Below are positions 22,208-34,219 of a DNA stretch of 64,000 nt, in pieces. Within the stretch, counting starts at the first letter, position 1. Every line of letters starts with the position of its first letter. The position numbers were made by a program, and so were the translations under genes. Origin of the DNA: Hydrangea macrophylla (lineage: Eukaryota > Streptophyta > Magnoliopsida > Cornales > Hydrangeaceae). The notes under the pieces are model-generated. The model was given only the letters and a program-made list of their open reading frames with translations, was not told where the DNA came from and ran no database searches. The stretch covers positions 23,747,501-23,811,500 of the forward strand of contig CM066998.1 of assembly GCA_033977485.1 (NCBI GenBank), given 5' to 3'.

Positions 22208-23600
22208 GAAAATTGAGAAGAGAAGAAGACGGAGAGGCAGTATTAGAAAAATTGGATAAATTGCTCTCTGTAAATACTAATCAATTGGCATAAAATGCAA
22301 TCGATTGATATTCAATGCCAATCGATTGAACCTTGATGGCAATCGATTGCCATTAGCGAAAATAGGGGGCTGGCCACAACAAATGTCTCAAGCCCTCATC
22401 AAACTTTTAATGGTCTTAAGACCATGAGGGGCTCCCTCTATTGTTCAGAACAGATTTTGGGTACAAATTGAAAGTGGGTTTGGGATTTATCTCGATGAGA
22501 CCGCGGCAACAAAATAGAGTAAAAGATGGCTCCTTTTTTATGCAAGAAATTATATTAATGATTGATGATGATGGAGATGATGATTAGAAGCTATAGATTG
22601 AACCCCAACAAATCCCCCCTTTCTCGTAGCTATGCAATGACAGTGATGATACAATGGTAAGGAAGGTGATGGTAGTGACGATGGAATGGATGGTGATGTT
22701 GATGAAGTGATGGTGATGTTGATGAAATAGGGGGGGTTCTCCTTCTCTCTCCCTCTGAATCGCCTTCTCTCTCTCTCTCTCTCTCGATTAGATTTGAAAA
22801 TTTTGTGAGAGAGAGGGAGATGAACATAATTTACATTTGCAAAGAATAAGAATCAATTGCCATTCCTTGGCAATCGATTGGAATTGATAATCAATCGATT
22901 GATTATGAAATCCAATCGATTGGGATGAAAGTTCATGGGAACTTATGAATTCTTCACCTGATCTCCCCCAACTATTCACGAAGGCCATTTGATGAAATAA
23001 AATATCAATATCAATATCCAGACAGTTCACAAAACCACCAATCACACATATATAAAGAATTAACACAGAAATTTAACAACTTTATTGCCCAAAAATGGAT
23101 TCTCAATATCTAGATGTATAGGATCTTGGTTAAAAACCAAAAGCAACAAACAAAATGAAAGCAAAAAAGAAATTCTGTCTTATTTAATAGCCCCAGGAAT
23201 TATGCCAATCAATTAAGCTCAAGTTCTGGGGAAGGAAGATCGTTCCCTTTAGCAAAATCCACAAATTACTCCACTACTTCTCCATCTGAGTTTATCTGGA
23301 GATCTTCTAGAATCTCTTGAACTATGCACAATAGATCCCAAGTGCTCATGTCAGCAATTGCATCATTTGGGGATTCTGGGCATGAGGTGTACAATGGAGT
23401 GAATATTGATCTTTCCTGCTCCATCTGTTCTGGAACTCCTGGAGAACGAACCCCATAGTAGCGCGAATGTGGCAGGAACTGTTATGGATTCTTCCTAAAG
23501 CCAAGAAATAGACAGAATTAAGAGACAAATATAGAATAGAAAGAAAGAAACACACCAAGAGAAAGTAAACTACTACACAACAATAGAGTTACCAAAAATT
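22208..23600. other. Spacer between pol and the extra ORF
   Basis: Noncoding. It contains two clusters of CAATCGATTG-type palindromes (22270-22345 and 22850-22930), an ATGATGGTGATG-rich stretch and a short (CT)n at 22764-22786. No gene is supported. Confidence 0.5.
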
Positions 23601-24950
23601 TCAAGAAGAATGGTCAGGATCATCCAGTTGGATGGTCTCTGACTTTGGTTCAAACCTTTCCAAAAATGGCTTTAAACATTGCCCATTTACCTTCAATGTA
23701 TTCCCATTTTTGGGGTTTACTACTTCCACTGGCCCATGAGGAAACACCTCCTTAACAACAAACGGTCCTATCCACCTCGACCTCAACTTTCCGGGGAAAA
23801 GATGAAGCTTTGAATTATAGAGTAATACATTTTGTCTCGATTTAAGCTTCTTTCTCAGGATTGATTGATCATGCTTTGCCTTTAATTTTGATTTATACGT
23901 TCGGGCACGATCATATGCATCATTCCTGATCTCTTCCAACTCATTCAGCTAGAGCTTCTGCAGTGTACCACTCTCATGAATATCAAAGTTTAGCAGTTGT
24001 GTGGCCCAATATGCTTTATGCTCCAATGCCACAGACATATGGTAGGCCTTTCGATAAATCAACATCTATGGAGACATTCTGAGTTTCGTTTTATACACCG
24101 TCCTGTACACCCACAAAGCTTCAGTCAAATGTGATGACCAATCCTTTCTGTTGATGTTAACAATCTTTTCCAAGATATGCTTAATTTCCCTATTGGCTAA
24201 CTCTTCCTAACCATTAGATTGTCGGTGACATGATAAAGCAATCTTATAGTTTGCCCATATTTTTTCATTAATGCCTCTAAAGGCCTATTACATAAATGGG
24301 ACCCTCGATTGCTAATCATGGCCTTCGACGTTCTAAATCTTGAGAGAATATTCTCTTTTAAGAATACGATCACAGTTCTGTGTTCATTTTTCCTTGTCAG
24401 AATGGCCTCAACCCATTTTGGATATGTATTTAACCGCCAAAAGAATATATTCATAGTGATAGGATGGCGGGAATGGTCCAATAAAATTGATGCCCCAGTA
24501 GTAGAAAATTTTGATAGTGATGATTAGGGTCATTGGTATCTCATTTCTCTTGGACAAGCTTCCTAACATTTGACACCTGGCACATGCTCTACAAAAAGCA
24601 TAAGAATCTTAGAAAATTGTCGGCCAATAAAATCCACTGCTAAACACCTTTTGGGATGTCTTTTGGGCTGAGAAATGACCGCCACACGATTTTGAGTGAT
24701 AAGAGGAAAGAATATGAGAGATATCTTCTACTAGAACACATCGGGTTATAACTTGATCCACATAGTACTTAAACAAGTACGGATCATCGAAATAAAACCA
24801 TCGACCAATGGACAGAAACCTTTTTCTATCAGGAGTGGACCAATAGGATGGGGTCTCCCCTATTACAAAATAATTAACAATGTCTGTGTACCGGGGCAGG
24901 GCAGTCACAACAAATAATTGTTCATCCGGAAAAGATTCACGTATCAAATT
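23601..24950 (-). pseudogene. Athila-like integrase, decayed
   Basis: Minus-strand fragments in order: HHCC zinc domain (SHILSSYHSKSCGGHFSAQK, then TSQKVFSSGFYWPTIF) at 24609-24947, a core fragment with WRLNTYPKWVEAI and SRFRTSKAMISNRGSHLCNR at 24197-24481, and the C-terminal part (ARTYKSKLKAKHD, FPGKLRSRWIGPFVVKEVFP) at 23601-23939. The third catalytic region near 24220 reads RHPITMN in place of a normal core. Stops and frameshifts separate the pieces. Intact, it would have joined element DNA to the chromosome. Confidence 0.8.
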
Positions 24951-26293
24951 AGATCATGAGGACTTATCCTTGATGGTCAACCGGGAAAGGTAATCTGCCA
25001 CGACATTCTCTGCTCCCTTTTTACCCTTGATAATCAAATCAAATTCTTAGAGTAATTGAATCTAGCATATTAATTGCTGCTTTGTATCTTTCTTTAATAA
25101 AAGATACTTTAACGTGGCATGATGAGTGAAGCAAATGATCTACGAGCCGATTAGTTATTGTCTGAATTTTTCCAATGCGAATACAATGACTAGCAACTCT
25201 TTTTCAGTAGTGGAGTAGTTTCTTTGAGCTCCATCAAGAGTCCAGCTAGCATAGTAAATCATAGATGACTTCTTGTCCCTCCTCTGCCACAACAAAGCCA
25301 CGATCGCAGTGTCACTAGCATCACACATCAGCCCAAATGGAAGCCTCTAATCTGGAGATTGCATTATCGGAGCTGTAGTGAGATGATGCTTGAGTATTTA
25401 AACGACTCTTGGCATTTGCTAGTCCATTTAAATGGTATGTCTTTTGCTAGAAGTTGACATAGCGGCCTAGACACGGTACTAAAGTCCTTGATGAACCTCC
25501 GGTAAAAATCGGCGTGACCTAGAAACAATCGAATATCCTTTACTGTAGTAGGGACAGGGAGATTAGCAATTATGTCAATCTTTGCTTTGTCTACATGTAT
25601 TCCTTTGGTAGAAACAATATGCCCTAGCACTATTACTTTTGTCACCATGAAGTGACATTTTTCCCAATTGAGGACCAAATTCTTATCCTCACATCTTTGT
25701 AAAAATTTATGGAGATTTTTGAGGCAATCATCAAAGCTATTTCCAAACACGAAGAAATCATCCATGAATACCTCCATGATCTTCTCAACCATATCACTGA
25801 AAATGCTCAGCATACACCTCTAGAAAGTAGTAGGTACATTGGCTAAGCCAAATAGCATCCGCCGATATGCAAACGTTCCAAACGGATAGGTGAAAGTGGT
25901 CTTTTCTTGATCAGCAGGATCAATTTCAATCTAGTTATAACCACTATAACCGTTCAGGAAGCAATAGAATTGGTGACCCGCCACTCTTTCAAGTATTTGG
26001 TCCATGAAAGGTAATGGAAAGTGGTCCTTTCTGGTCACTGCATTCAATTTTCTATAATCAATACACATGCGCCAGCTTGTGGTCACACATGTTGGCACCA
26101 ATTCTCCTTCCTTATTCTCAACCATTGAAATACTGGCTTTCTTCAGCACTACTTGAGTTGGACTTACCCAAGGACTATCCGAGATCGGATAAATCACCCT
26201 AACATCAAGCAATTTTAGAAGTTCTTTCTTCACTACTTCTTGCATGTTTGGGTTTAGATGCCTCTGCATTTGTCGACACAGTTTGGTGTCTTC
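24951..26293 (-). pseudogene. Athila-like reverse transcriptase-RNase H, decayed
   Basis: The minus-strand frame from 26269 shows NMQEVVKKELLKLLDVRVIY, WVSPTQVVLKK, WRMCIDYRKLNAVTRKDHFP and FLNGYSGYN. After a stop and shift, 25813 begins the second half with VFMDDFFVFGNSFDDCL (FMDD active site), FLGHADFYRRFIKDFS and PFKWTSKCQESF. RNase H follows toward 24951 with further stops. Gypsy order (RT before integrase) and the FMDDF motif point to Athila. The solo LTR at 26294 interrupts just before the RT. Confidence 0.82.
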
Positions 26294-27801
26294 TGAAGGA
26301 AAAATAGGTTTAAAAATCTATTTTTAAACGTACAGTGGAAAGATTGAGTTTCAAAAACTTATTGGTATGCTCGGATCTACTACCCGTTAATTTTATAGAT
26401 GCGTGCTCACAAGAGGGGACAAGAATTATACCTCAGGTCTTGAACCCAATTCTGATTTTCTTCCTTCATGGTGAAGCAGCCTCCACTAGGTTGTCTTCAC
26501 CCTTACGACTCCTTCGGATGCTTCCCGGAAAGACTAGAGATGGTGGGATCTCTAATAAGGAGGATGGAGAAGTTTTGGGAGCTCTAAAACAGTTTTTGCA
26601 GCTTCTAACGTATCAAAATGACGAACCCTTTTTTTCTGGATGCAGCTGCCCTATTTATAGATTCCCAGAACCGACCTAATGTTCGAGCGATTGAAGTGGC
26701 TTCGATCGATCGAGACTTCGATCGATCGAACCTCCTTCGATCGATCAAACCCGCACAGACTTTAATCGATCGAAACACCTTCGATCGATCAAACCCGCCT
26801 TGAGAAGATCCTCATGTACCTTTCCAAGCATCCTAGAGGAGCTAAGAGTGGAACCACCTAGGCTTTTTATTGTTGGCTCAGACCAGTTGTTCATTCCTAT
26901 GACCGAACTCTTTGATCAACAAACTACCAATTGATCAGTTAATGATTACTCCACTATAAAACGATAAATAAACTCCAACGCAAAAGAACATATCCAAAGC
27001 AATAACTAGATTTATATGGTGTACTAATGTCCTTCTACCTTTAGCATTCGTAATCATATATAGGTAGTAAGATAACTGTTACTATATACCTGAATCATGA
27101 TTACTTCTTGTATTACTTGAGTCCCATTCACCTCTCATGGTTACCAAACATATTGATAACTACTTATGAACAAGACTGCAGTTCTCAGTAATTAACTTGG
27201 TGACATTTTCAAGGGAATGCTTATTCTGAATTAGAGGGTAGATTCTATCTTGACAATATATGTTCACAACCCTATGAACATGATATACCCAAGATCCCCA
27301 GGTGTTGATCTTCTATAGACCTCACTGATTGGTAATTTAAAGTAGCCATATCCATAGTCTGTGTTCATAATCGTCTCAAGATTGAGAACACGTACCTTAT
27401 ACAAGTTATGAGTTCCTATTGACTATTTGAAAGTCTTGAGTGTCAATAGGAAAGCTCAGGTCCTTCAATACACTATAAGCACTAGCATATTAACTAAGAG
27501 TTACACTCTAGTGATTGAGATTAATCAGTCCATCCAATGGTAGTTAATCATGCTACAGTGTAAACCTAATGAGATATATAGTCTCATCATCCACTATGAC
27601 AAGCTCTAATTATCAAAGAATAATAATTCGTATCTCACTTATATGCATCTTATACACACACGAATTACTTATTATGATACTTAAGGATTAACAATCATCT
27701 CATGACAGAAACATACACAATGAAATGTAAAGCTGATATCCATATATTAAAATGTCAATATCTCATACATAAAGCAATGGTTTGAGGGCACAAACCTAAC
27801 A
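26294..27801 (-). mobile_element. Solo copia LTR inserted in Athila-like pol
   Basis: 1508 bp. It is the reverse complement of the LTR at 58174-59651 over its full length: minus-strand start TGTTAGGTTTGTGCCC, end TTTTTCCTTCA. Flanks TCTTC (26289-26293) and TCTTT (27802-27806) are a duplication with one mismatch. On the minus strand TATAAATA lies at 26659-26652 with six ATCGAT palindromes just upstream. Unequal recombination between two LTRs is the usual origin of a solo LTR. Confidence 0.9.
26682..26793 (-). promoter_or_regulatory. Six-copy palindrome cluster upstream of TATA (solo LTR)
   Basis: Sites at 26682, 26701, 26717, 26736, 26761 and 26780 are TTCGATCGATCGAA or one- to two-base variants. 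The nearest is about 22 bases upstream of the minus-strand TATA box at 26652-26659. The intact LTR at 59183-59273 has the same arrangement. Confidence 0.7.
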
Positions 27802-28870
27802 TCTTTCTCTAGGTAAATCCTATGGGTGCATATAGATGGACTTATTCCTCTTAAATCTACGACGGTCTATCCCAATGCATTCCTTTGTTGCTTGAGCAAC
27901 TTGATCAATTTGCCTTCATGTTCTTGATTCAAACGGATGAAATTATCATAGGAAAGGTCTTTTCTTCGCCCAGAAACACATATTTCAATTCCATTAGGGG
28001 ATTTTTCACTTCCAACTCTGGAAATTACATGTTTGACGGCACTGCCAACTCTGTCTTTGGCGGTAATTGCTCATATTGAGGCTTCCACATTACCCTTGCA
28101 ACTTCCTCCTCAATAACCTCCAACAACGTACACATTTGACTCATCTCCTTGTCATATGGAGTATATTTGTCCAGTTCATAACATGAGTTAGTGACAATGG
28201 ACTCCACAGGATCAGAGGGAGCAGTCGAATCAAAACAGTCTTGGATTACTGACTTTACCCAGTTTACCTCTTCTTCATCGTCAAGGTCATCGATTTTGGG
28301 ATTAAAAAAGATTTTAATATTTAGTGTCATATTCCCAAAGACTAGGGTCATTACTCCACTTCTTACCTTGATTGTTGCACCAATCGTTGCAAGGAAAGGA
28401 CATCCAAAGATTACCGAAATTTGAGATTTGGCATTTTGTACAAGCTCAGTATCTAAGATAATAAAGTCAATAGAAAAGACAAAAGTGTCAATTTGGACTA
28501 AGACATCCTCCAACATTCCCTGCGAATATTTGATTGATCGATCTGTGAGTTGAAGAGTAATTCAAGTGGATTTAAGTTATCCTAACCCTAACAGTTGGTA
28601 AATAGTATAAGGTAGAAGATTCACACTTGACCCTAAATCAAGAAGGGTATTGTTCACCTTCTTTTGACCAATTATACAAGAAACCATTGTTGTACCTGGG
28701 TCCTTAAATTTGGGAAGCAAATCATGTTTAAGAATTGCAATTGCCAGGTAGGCAAGGTAAGTGCTCTTCTTTACACTTTGCTTCCTTTTAACCGTGCACA
28801 AGTGTTTCAAGAACCTGGCATAGGAAGGAACTTGTTTTATCGCATCAAGGAGTGGGAGGTTGATTTTCAC
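27802..28870 (-). pseudogene. Athila-like protease region, decayed
   Basis: Minus-strand frame 28870-28577: MKINLPLLDAIKQVPSYARF, CTVKRKQSVKKS, MVSCIIGQKKVNNTLLDLGS and VNLLPYTIYQLLGL. The LLDLGSSVN triad (DxGS form) is the aspartic protease active site. The 28516-28025 frame continues with ISVIFGCPFLATIGATIKV, typical of Athila. The next stretch, to 27802, reads in part LGEEKTFPMIISS, the usual linker to reverse transcriptase, and has stops. The protease would have cut the polyprotein. Confidence 0.8.
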
Positions 28871-30720
28871 TTGCTTGAATAACTCTAAAAACTCCTGACT
28901 TTTGGTTTCTTGTTAAGGCTTCTTTAACCTCTGCGGATATGGTGCCGGAAAAGGAGATTGGGGACCTCTTCGAGAATAGGTTCTTTTTCAGGCCTTCTCT
29001 TTATTTCAGTATCCTCAAAATATTTTGTTTCGGGCTCAACTGTTTCACCCTATTTTTCTTCTTCCACTAATTCTCCTTCATTTCCTACCTCATCTTCCAT
29101 GTCAACCACAGGGTATGGGGGAGGAGAAGCTTTCTCAATCACCTTTCCACTTTTCAACACAGTCACAGTCTTGGCCTCTTCATGTGAACCAAACCCCAAA
29201 GGGCTTGTACCTAAATGTTGGCCTCTAGGATTCGACTCTTGTTGTGCTGGGAACATCATTCTTTCTCTATCTTCTTGTTAAGCAGCCAATCTCTCCACAC
29301 TTGAGTTGAGTTTACTCATTAGCTACATCATCTGCTACATCATGAGTGTATTCGGGTCCTCTTGTGCCTTCTTATGAGATGGCATATAAGTGTTGGATGA
29401 GGATTGGTTGTTACTCCCTTGATTGCAGTTAGGTTGAGGTGGATGATTTTGCTAATACTGATTTTGGTAGTACCCTTGATTTTGTTGATAGGTAGGAGCG
29501 GGTTGGTAGTTCTATTGGTACCCTTGGTTCTGAGGTCGATATTGATTTCCTTGATTAGGTTGCCATTGATGAGATGGGTTTGCTATGGCAGCACTATTCC
29601 TGTGATTGAAGCCAGGGTGGCTCCATATGTTATTGGGATTGAATTGATTTGGGGCATTTATAGCTTCTACCTCTACCAGATTCTGTTCTTGATAAATAGG
29701 ATAAATTTGGCTGTGTTGAGAGGTATGCCCAATTTAGAGACAACACGAATAGGATTCTTCGGCAGCAAACTATATCACAGGTTCCTTCTTTGCCTCTAAT
29801 GCCTTCAACTTAGGAGCCAGTTGCTCGTATTTCTCCATCAAGCCATCTTTGGCTTTTAAATAAAAAAAATGCTCTTTTGATTTGAACTCGAACTTGTTTG
29901 AGTTCCTGTCACGTGAGTCTCCCATCCTGGTGCGTTCTCAGCTAGCCATTCAAAATGAACTTCGGCTTGGTCTGCATTCTTGCTCATAAATTCACCATCA
30001 CTCATGGTTTCTACAAGCTTCTTCAATTTTGGGCTAAGACCATCATAGAAGAAACTTATTGTTTGCCACTTCTAGAAGCCATGATGCGGGCATAGCAATA
30101 GCAAATCTTTGAATTGCTCCCATGCCTCAGCAAAAGTCTCTCCCTCTTTTTGATTGTACATTTTGATTTGTCTCAAGACATCAGTCGTTAACCAATTAGG
30201 GAAGAACTTTTTGAGAAAGGCTTTATGAATAGTTGCCTAAGTTGAAATAGAGTTCGGCTTGAGTGATAATAACCATGACTTTGCTTTTCCCTTTAAAGTA
30301 AAAGGGAAATGCTTTAGTTAAATTATATCACTCGGGTAGGTTTGATCGGTGAAAGTGCTACAAACGTCTTCGAAATCTTGAATATGTACGCCTTTTCTTT
30401 TTTTATCTCGTGAAAAGTGGGTAACAATTGGATCATTCCATTACAAAAATGGAATGTACCCGTATGTGGTGGGATGCTAACGCAAGAAGGTGTGGCTGTT
30501 CGATCGAGAGCTATGAGTTCGCACAAAGGACGTTGATCGTCATCGATGAGATCAGCCCTGTTCTTTCCTTGTTGACTCTCCGTGTCAGACATTAAGTTAG
30601 AAGTGGACGGAGTAGAAATGGGATTAGCAGCACTATTAATGGAATCCTCAAACAAATTAGTGATAAAAGCTTCAGTGGAGTCATAGGACATAGAAGGACA
30701 CAAACAACATAGTTTGTGTT
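28871..30720 (-). pseudogene. Athila-like gag, decayed
   Basis: The minus-strand frame ending at 30323 contains NRADLIDDDQRPLCELIALD and HFCNGMIQLLPTFH, an Athila gag start. Further on (about 30150-29900), broken by stops, it reads GETFAEAWEQFKDLLLLCPH, HGFWKWQTISFFYDGLSPKL and VETMSDGEFMSKNADQAEVH, the conserved gag core. The C-terminal part to 28871 is Gln/Pro-rich and low in complexity. Many stops and frameshifts mark it as dead. Confidence 0.75.
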
Positions 30721-30800
30721 CTAAAGAACAAGAAAAAATGAAAGATGGAAATAGGATAAGGAAGGATTGGATCAATCTAAAAATTCTAGCATTCTTTACT

Positions 30801-30819
30801 ATCCCCGGCAACGGTGCCA
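30801..30819 (-). promoter_or_regulatory. Primer-binding site, Asp-tRNA type
   Basis: On the minus strand TGGCACCGTTGCCGGGGAT follows the LTR end after 6 bases. This is one base from TGGCGCCGTTGCCGGGGA, the Asp-tRNA primer site used by Athila elements. Confidence 0.85.
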
Positions 30820-30825
30820 AAAACT

Positions 30826-32084
30826 TGACACGACTAAAAATGTGCGTGCTCTTACGAGTACGTCCAAGTATAGACGGTCGCGTCGAGTAAAAATTTGTAA
30901 GACCAAGTCGTATCCCACGGGACGGGAATTGAGGATCGAATGTTTGAGATCGAGATGTAAATGAATTAAAAGATGATTTGTTTTAAAGTCGTGGTTCTAA
31001 CGACCATACTGTATTCAAGATTAAACTAAATTAAACAAAAAGGAATAATAACGAAGTTAAGTAGAAATAAATGATGTGATTTCAAGAATATAAATAAAAA
31101 GGATGTTGGGAACATGTGAATCCACATTGTACCAACCACTACCATGTTTTAACGTTAACGTATGCCTTTCTAGTATTCCTTATTTCGAAAAGGATTAAGT
31201 TAAGTAACCTAGATACTAAGTATGTGAGTTTTACATAACCAGTGGTGGAATTACTTTACTTACTATAGAAAATTTAAATAATAACCAATTAGAACTATGA
31301 GCTTTAACGAACAAATCAAGTATAAGATATTTGATGTGTCCATCGTACATGTTCATTGAAATAATTGGCCAGAAGGGCTTATATTCCAAAATCTTTTTGC
31401 AATTTGTACTTGAAAAGATCAATTTGGGCTTAGTTTTTGAAATAAAAGTTGCTAGAACACTATAAAGGTTTTGCCTAAGACATCAACCTACCAATCGATT
31501 TCCATAGACAATAATCGATTGGCTTGGGATGCCTCCTAATCGATTGGTATAAGATAGGATACCAATCGATTGGCCTTGAATCTATGGAAATCGATTGGGT
31601 TCTGTATCCAATCTATTGCCCTTGATTCTCATACAGATTCATGGTAGTGGTTGGGGAACAATATTTCATCACATTATTCCCAACAAGGATTCTAAGCTAG
31701 AATATTTAAGGTTTCAGAAACAAAAATAAACTGAAACATATTGTCTAAATCAAATGTAGACATGGATTTATTTAAGAAACTTAAAATTACAATGAAAGTT
31801 CTAATCTAAAACTAAAAACAAACAATGACCAAATGAAATCTTAAATAACAGACAAGAAAAATGGACCTGAATTATAGAATGACTTGGAAATAAAGGATCT
31901 CAACACTTGAGGTTGTTCTTCAGAATACAAATCAATCAAATGGGAAACCTACAAAACAAAATAACAATGAGCCAATCCTTGACTCCTCTCACTCCCCTCT
32001 ATTTATAATGTGATATCCACGAGTCAAAGGCGACCAGGTTCATTCTGTAACGGCTGGTTGCTGTATTAACTTTGATTTGTCGAT
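30826..32084 (-). repeat. 5' LTR of Athila-like element; left arm of inverted repeat
   Basis: Begins TGACACGACT on the plus strand (LTR end on the minus strand, followed by the primer site). A minus-strand TATAAATA lies at 32000-32007. Palindromes of the CCAATCGATTGG type are at 31491-31620, downstream of the TATA box, with a larger perfect dyad ATCGATTTCCATAGA/TCTATGGAAATCGAT at 31494-31508 and 31581-31595. The outer end is not sharp: symmetry with 34219 puts the centre near 32084. Confidence 0.7.
31491..31620. repeat. CCAATCGATTGG palindrome cluster
   Basis: Five ATCGATT sites in 130 bases, most flanked as CCAATCGATT or AATCGATTGG. The mirror copy in the right arm is at 33422-33556. Confidence 0.75.
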
Positions 32085-34219
32085 TGGTAAAAACTGGCAG
32101 TTAAACCTCTTTAATGGAGCAGAATCCCAGCAAATCAAACTTGAACGCCTCTGACTCGTGAATATCACATTATAAATAGAGGGGAGTGAGAGGAGTCAAG
32201 GGTTGACTCATTGTTATTTTGTTTTGTAGGTTTCCTATTTGATTTTTGTATTCTGAAGAACATGCTCAAGTGTTGGGATCCTTTATTTCAAAGTCATTCT
32301 ATAATTCAGGTCCATTTTTCTTGTTTGTTATTTTAGAATTGTTTTTTTTTTAGTTTTAGATTAGAACTTTCACTGTAATTTTAAGTTTCTTGAATAAATC
32401 CATGTCTACATTTGATTTCGACAATATGTGTCACGACCCAAGTCTCGCTCAGTAAGATATTACCCGCTTTGGGCCCATACCCGCACGGATTTGTTCTTGG
32501 GCCACTACCCAACAGACCTCTTAATAGGGAGACATGAAACCACACATATATAGCACATTATTTTTCCACACCCGGGCAATGTAGGACAAACTTCCCATAG
32601 TGTGTAGCCTGCCAGCACTTACTGCAGCCACAAAGGCACCTACAGCAGCGCCCATAACACCAGGGTTGTTACATTCCACCCCCTAGGGCCCAACGTTCGT
32701 ATTGGCACACTTCCGACTAGGTCTAGCTCTGATACCAAACTGTCATGACCCAAGTCTTGCTCAGTAAGATATTGTCCGCTTTGGGCCCAAACCCGCACAG
32801 AGTTGTTCTTGGGCCACTGCCCAAAAGGCCTCTTACTAGGGAGACTTAAAACCATACATATATAGCACATTATTTTTCCACACCCGGGCAATGTAGGACA
32901 AACTTCCCATAGTGTGTAGCCTGCCAGCACTTACTGTAGCCACAAAGGCACCTACAGCAGCGCCCATAACACCAGGGTTGTTACATTCCACCCCCTAGGG
33001 CCCAACGTTCGTATTGGCACACTTCCGACTAGGTCTAGCTCTGATACCAAACTGTCATGACCCAAGTCTTGCTCAGTAAGATATTGTCCGCTTTGGGCCC
33101 AAACCCGCACAGATTTGTTCTTGGGCCACTGCCCAAAAGGCCTCTTACTAGGGAGACTTAAAACCATACATATATAGCACATTACTTTTCCACACCCAGG
33201 CAATATGGGACGAACTTCCCATAGTGTGTAGCCTGCCAGCACTTACATCAGCCACAAAGGCACCTACAGCAGCCCGCCCACAACACCATGGTCATTACAA
33301 TATGTTTCAGTTTATTTTTGTTTCTGCAACCTTAAATATGCTAGCTTAGAATCCTGGTTGGGAATAATGTGATGAAATATTGTTCCCCAGCCACTGCCAT
33401 GAATCTGTATGAGAATCAGTGGCAATCGATTCGATACAAAACCCAATCGATTTCAATAGATTCAAGGCCAATTGATTGGTCTCCTATACCAATCGATTGG
33501 GAGGCATCCCATGCCAATCGATTGTTGTCTATGGTAATCGATTGGTAGGTTGATGTCTTGGGAAGGACCATTATAGTATTCCAGTGACTTTTATTTCAAA
33601 AACTAAGCCCAAATTAATCTTTTAAAGTCCAAATTGCAAACCGATTTTGGAATATAAGCCCTTCTGGTCAATTATTTCAATGAACATGTACGATGGACAC
33701 ATTGAATATCTTATACTTGATTTGTTCATTAAAGCTCATAGTTCTAATTGGTTATTATTTCAGTTTTCCATGGTAAGTAAAGTAATTCCACCACTGGTTA
33801 TGTTAAACTCACATAATTATTGTTTATTACTTAGCTTAGTCCTTTTTGAAATAAGGAATACTAAAAAGGCAAGGCCCCAGTTGTACGTTAACGTTAAAAC
33901 ATGGTAGTGGTTGGCACAATGCGGATTCGCATGTTTCCAACATCCTTTTTATTTAAATTCTTGAAATCACGTCACTTATTTCTACTTAACTTTGTTATTA
34001 TTGCTTTTTAATTAATTTAGTTTAATCTTGAATACAGGAGGATCGTTAGAACCTCCACTTTAAAAGAAATCATGTTTTAATTCTTTTAGGTCTCAATCTA
34101 GAACATTCGGTCCTCAATTCCCGTTCCTTGGGATACGACCCAATCTTACCGATTTTACTCGATGCGACCGTCTATACTTGGATGTACTCGTAAGAGCACA
34201 CACATTTTCAGTCGTGTCA
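32085..34219 (+). repeat. Right arm: the same LTR, plus orientation
   Basis: Reads as the reverse complement of 30826-32084, from ATTATAAATAGAGGGGAGTG (32170) to CAGTCGTGTCA (34219), with substitutions throughout and a TRIM insertion at 32429-33299. No primer-binding site follows 34219, so it is a solo or rearranged LTR lying head to head with the left arm. Palindromes are at 33422-33556. Confidence 0.75.
32429..33299 (-). mobile_element. TRIM element with three LTRs in tandem
   Basis: LTR copies at 32429-32673, 32741-32985 and 33053-33299 (245, 245 and 247 bp) alternate with two internal segments of 67 bp. On the minus strand each internal segment starts GTTTGGTATCAGAGC (initiator-Met primer site) and ends CTAGGGGGTGGAA (polypurine tract), then LTR TGTAAC. 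Period is 312 bp. A perfect duplication ATATG lies at 32424-32428 and 33300-33304. It encodes no protein: the two similar minus-strand ORFs are by-products of the repeat. Such miniature elements depend on enzymes from others. Confidence 0.92.

Noticed and set aside
29050..29799. ORFs on the plus strand at 28.9-29.8 kb
   Set aside because: They are shadows of the decayed minus-strand Athila-like gag C-terminal part.
32640..33242. Two near-identical 96-residue minus-strand ORFs
   Set aside because: They are the same frame in two units of the TRIM array and run across LTR and primer site.
32429..33299. TRIM as a Cassandra element with a 5S rRNA promoter
   Set aside because: LTR size and layout would fit, but I could not find convincing 5S internal promoter boxes.
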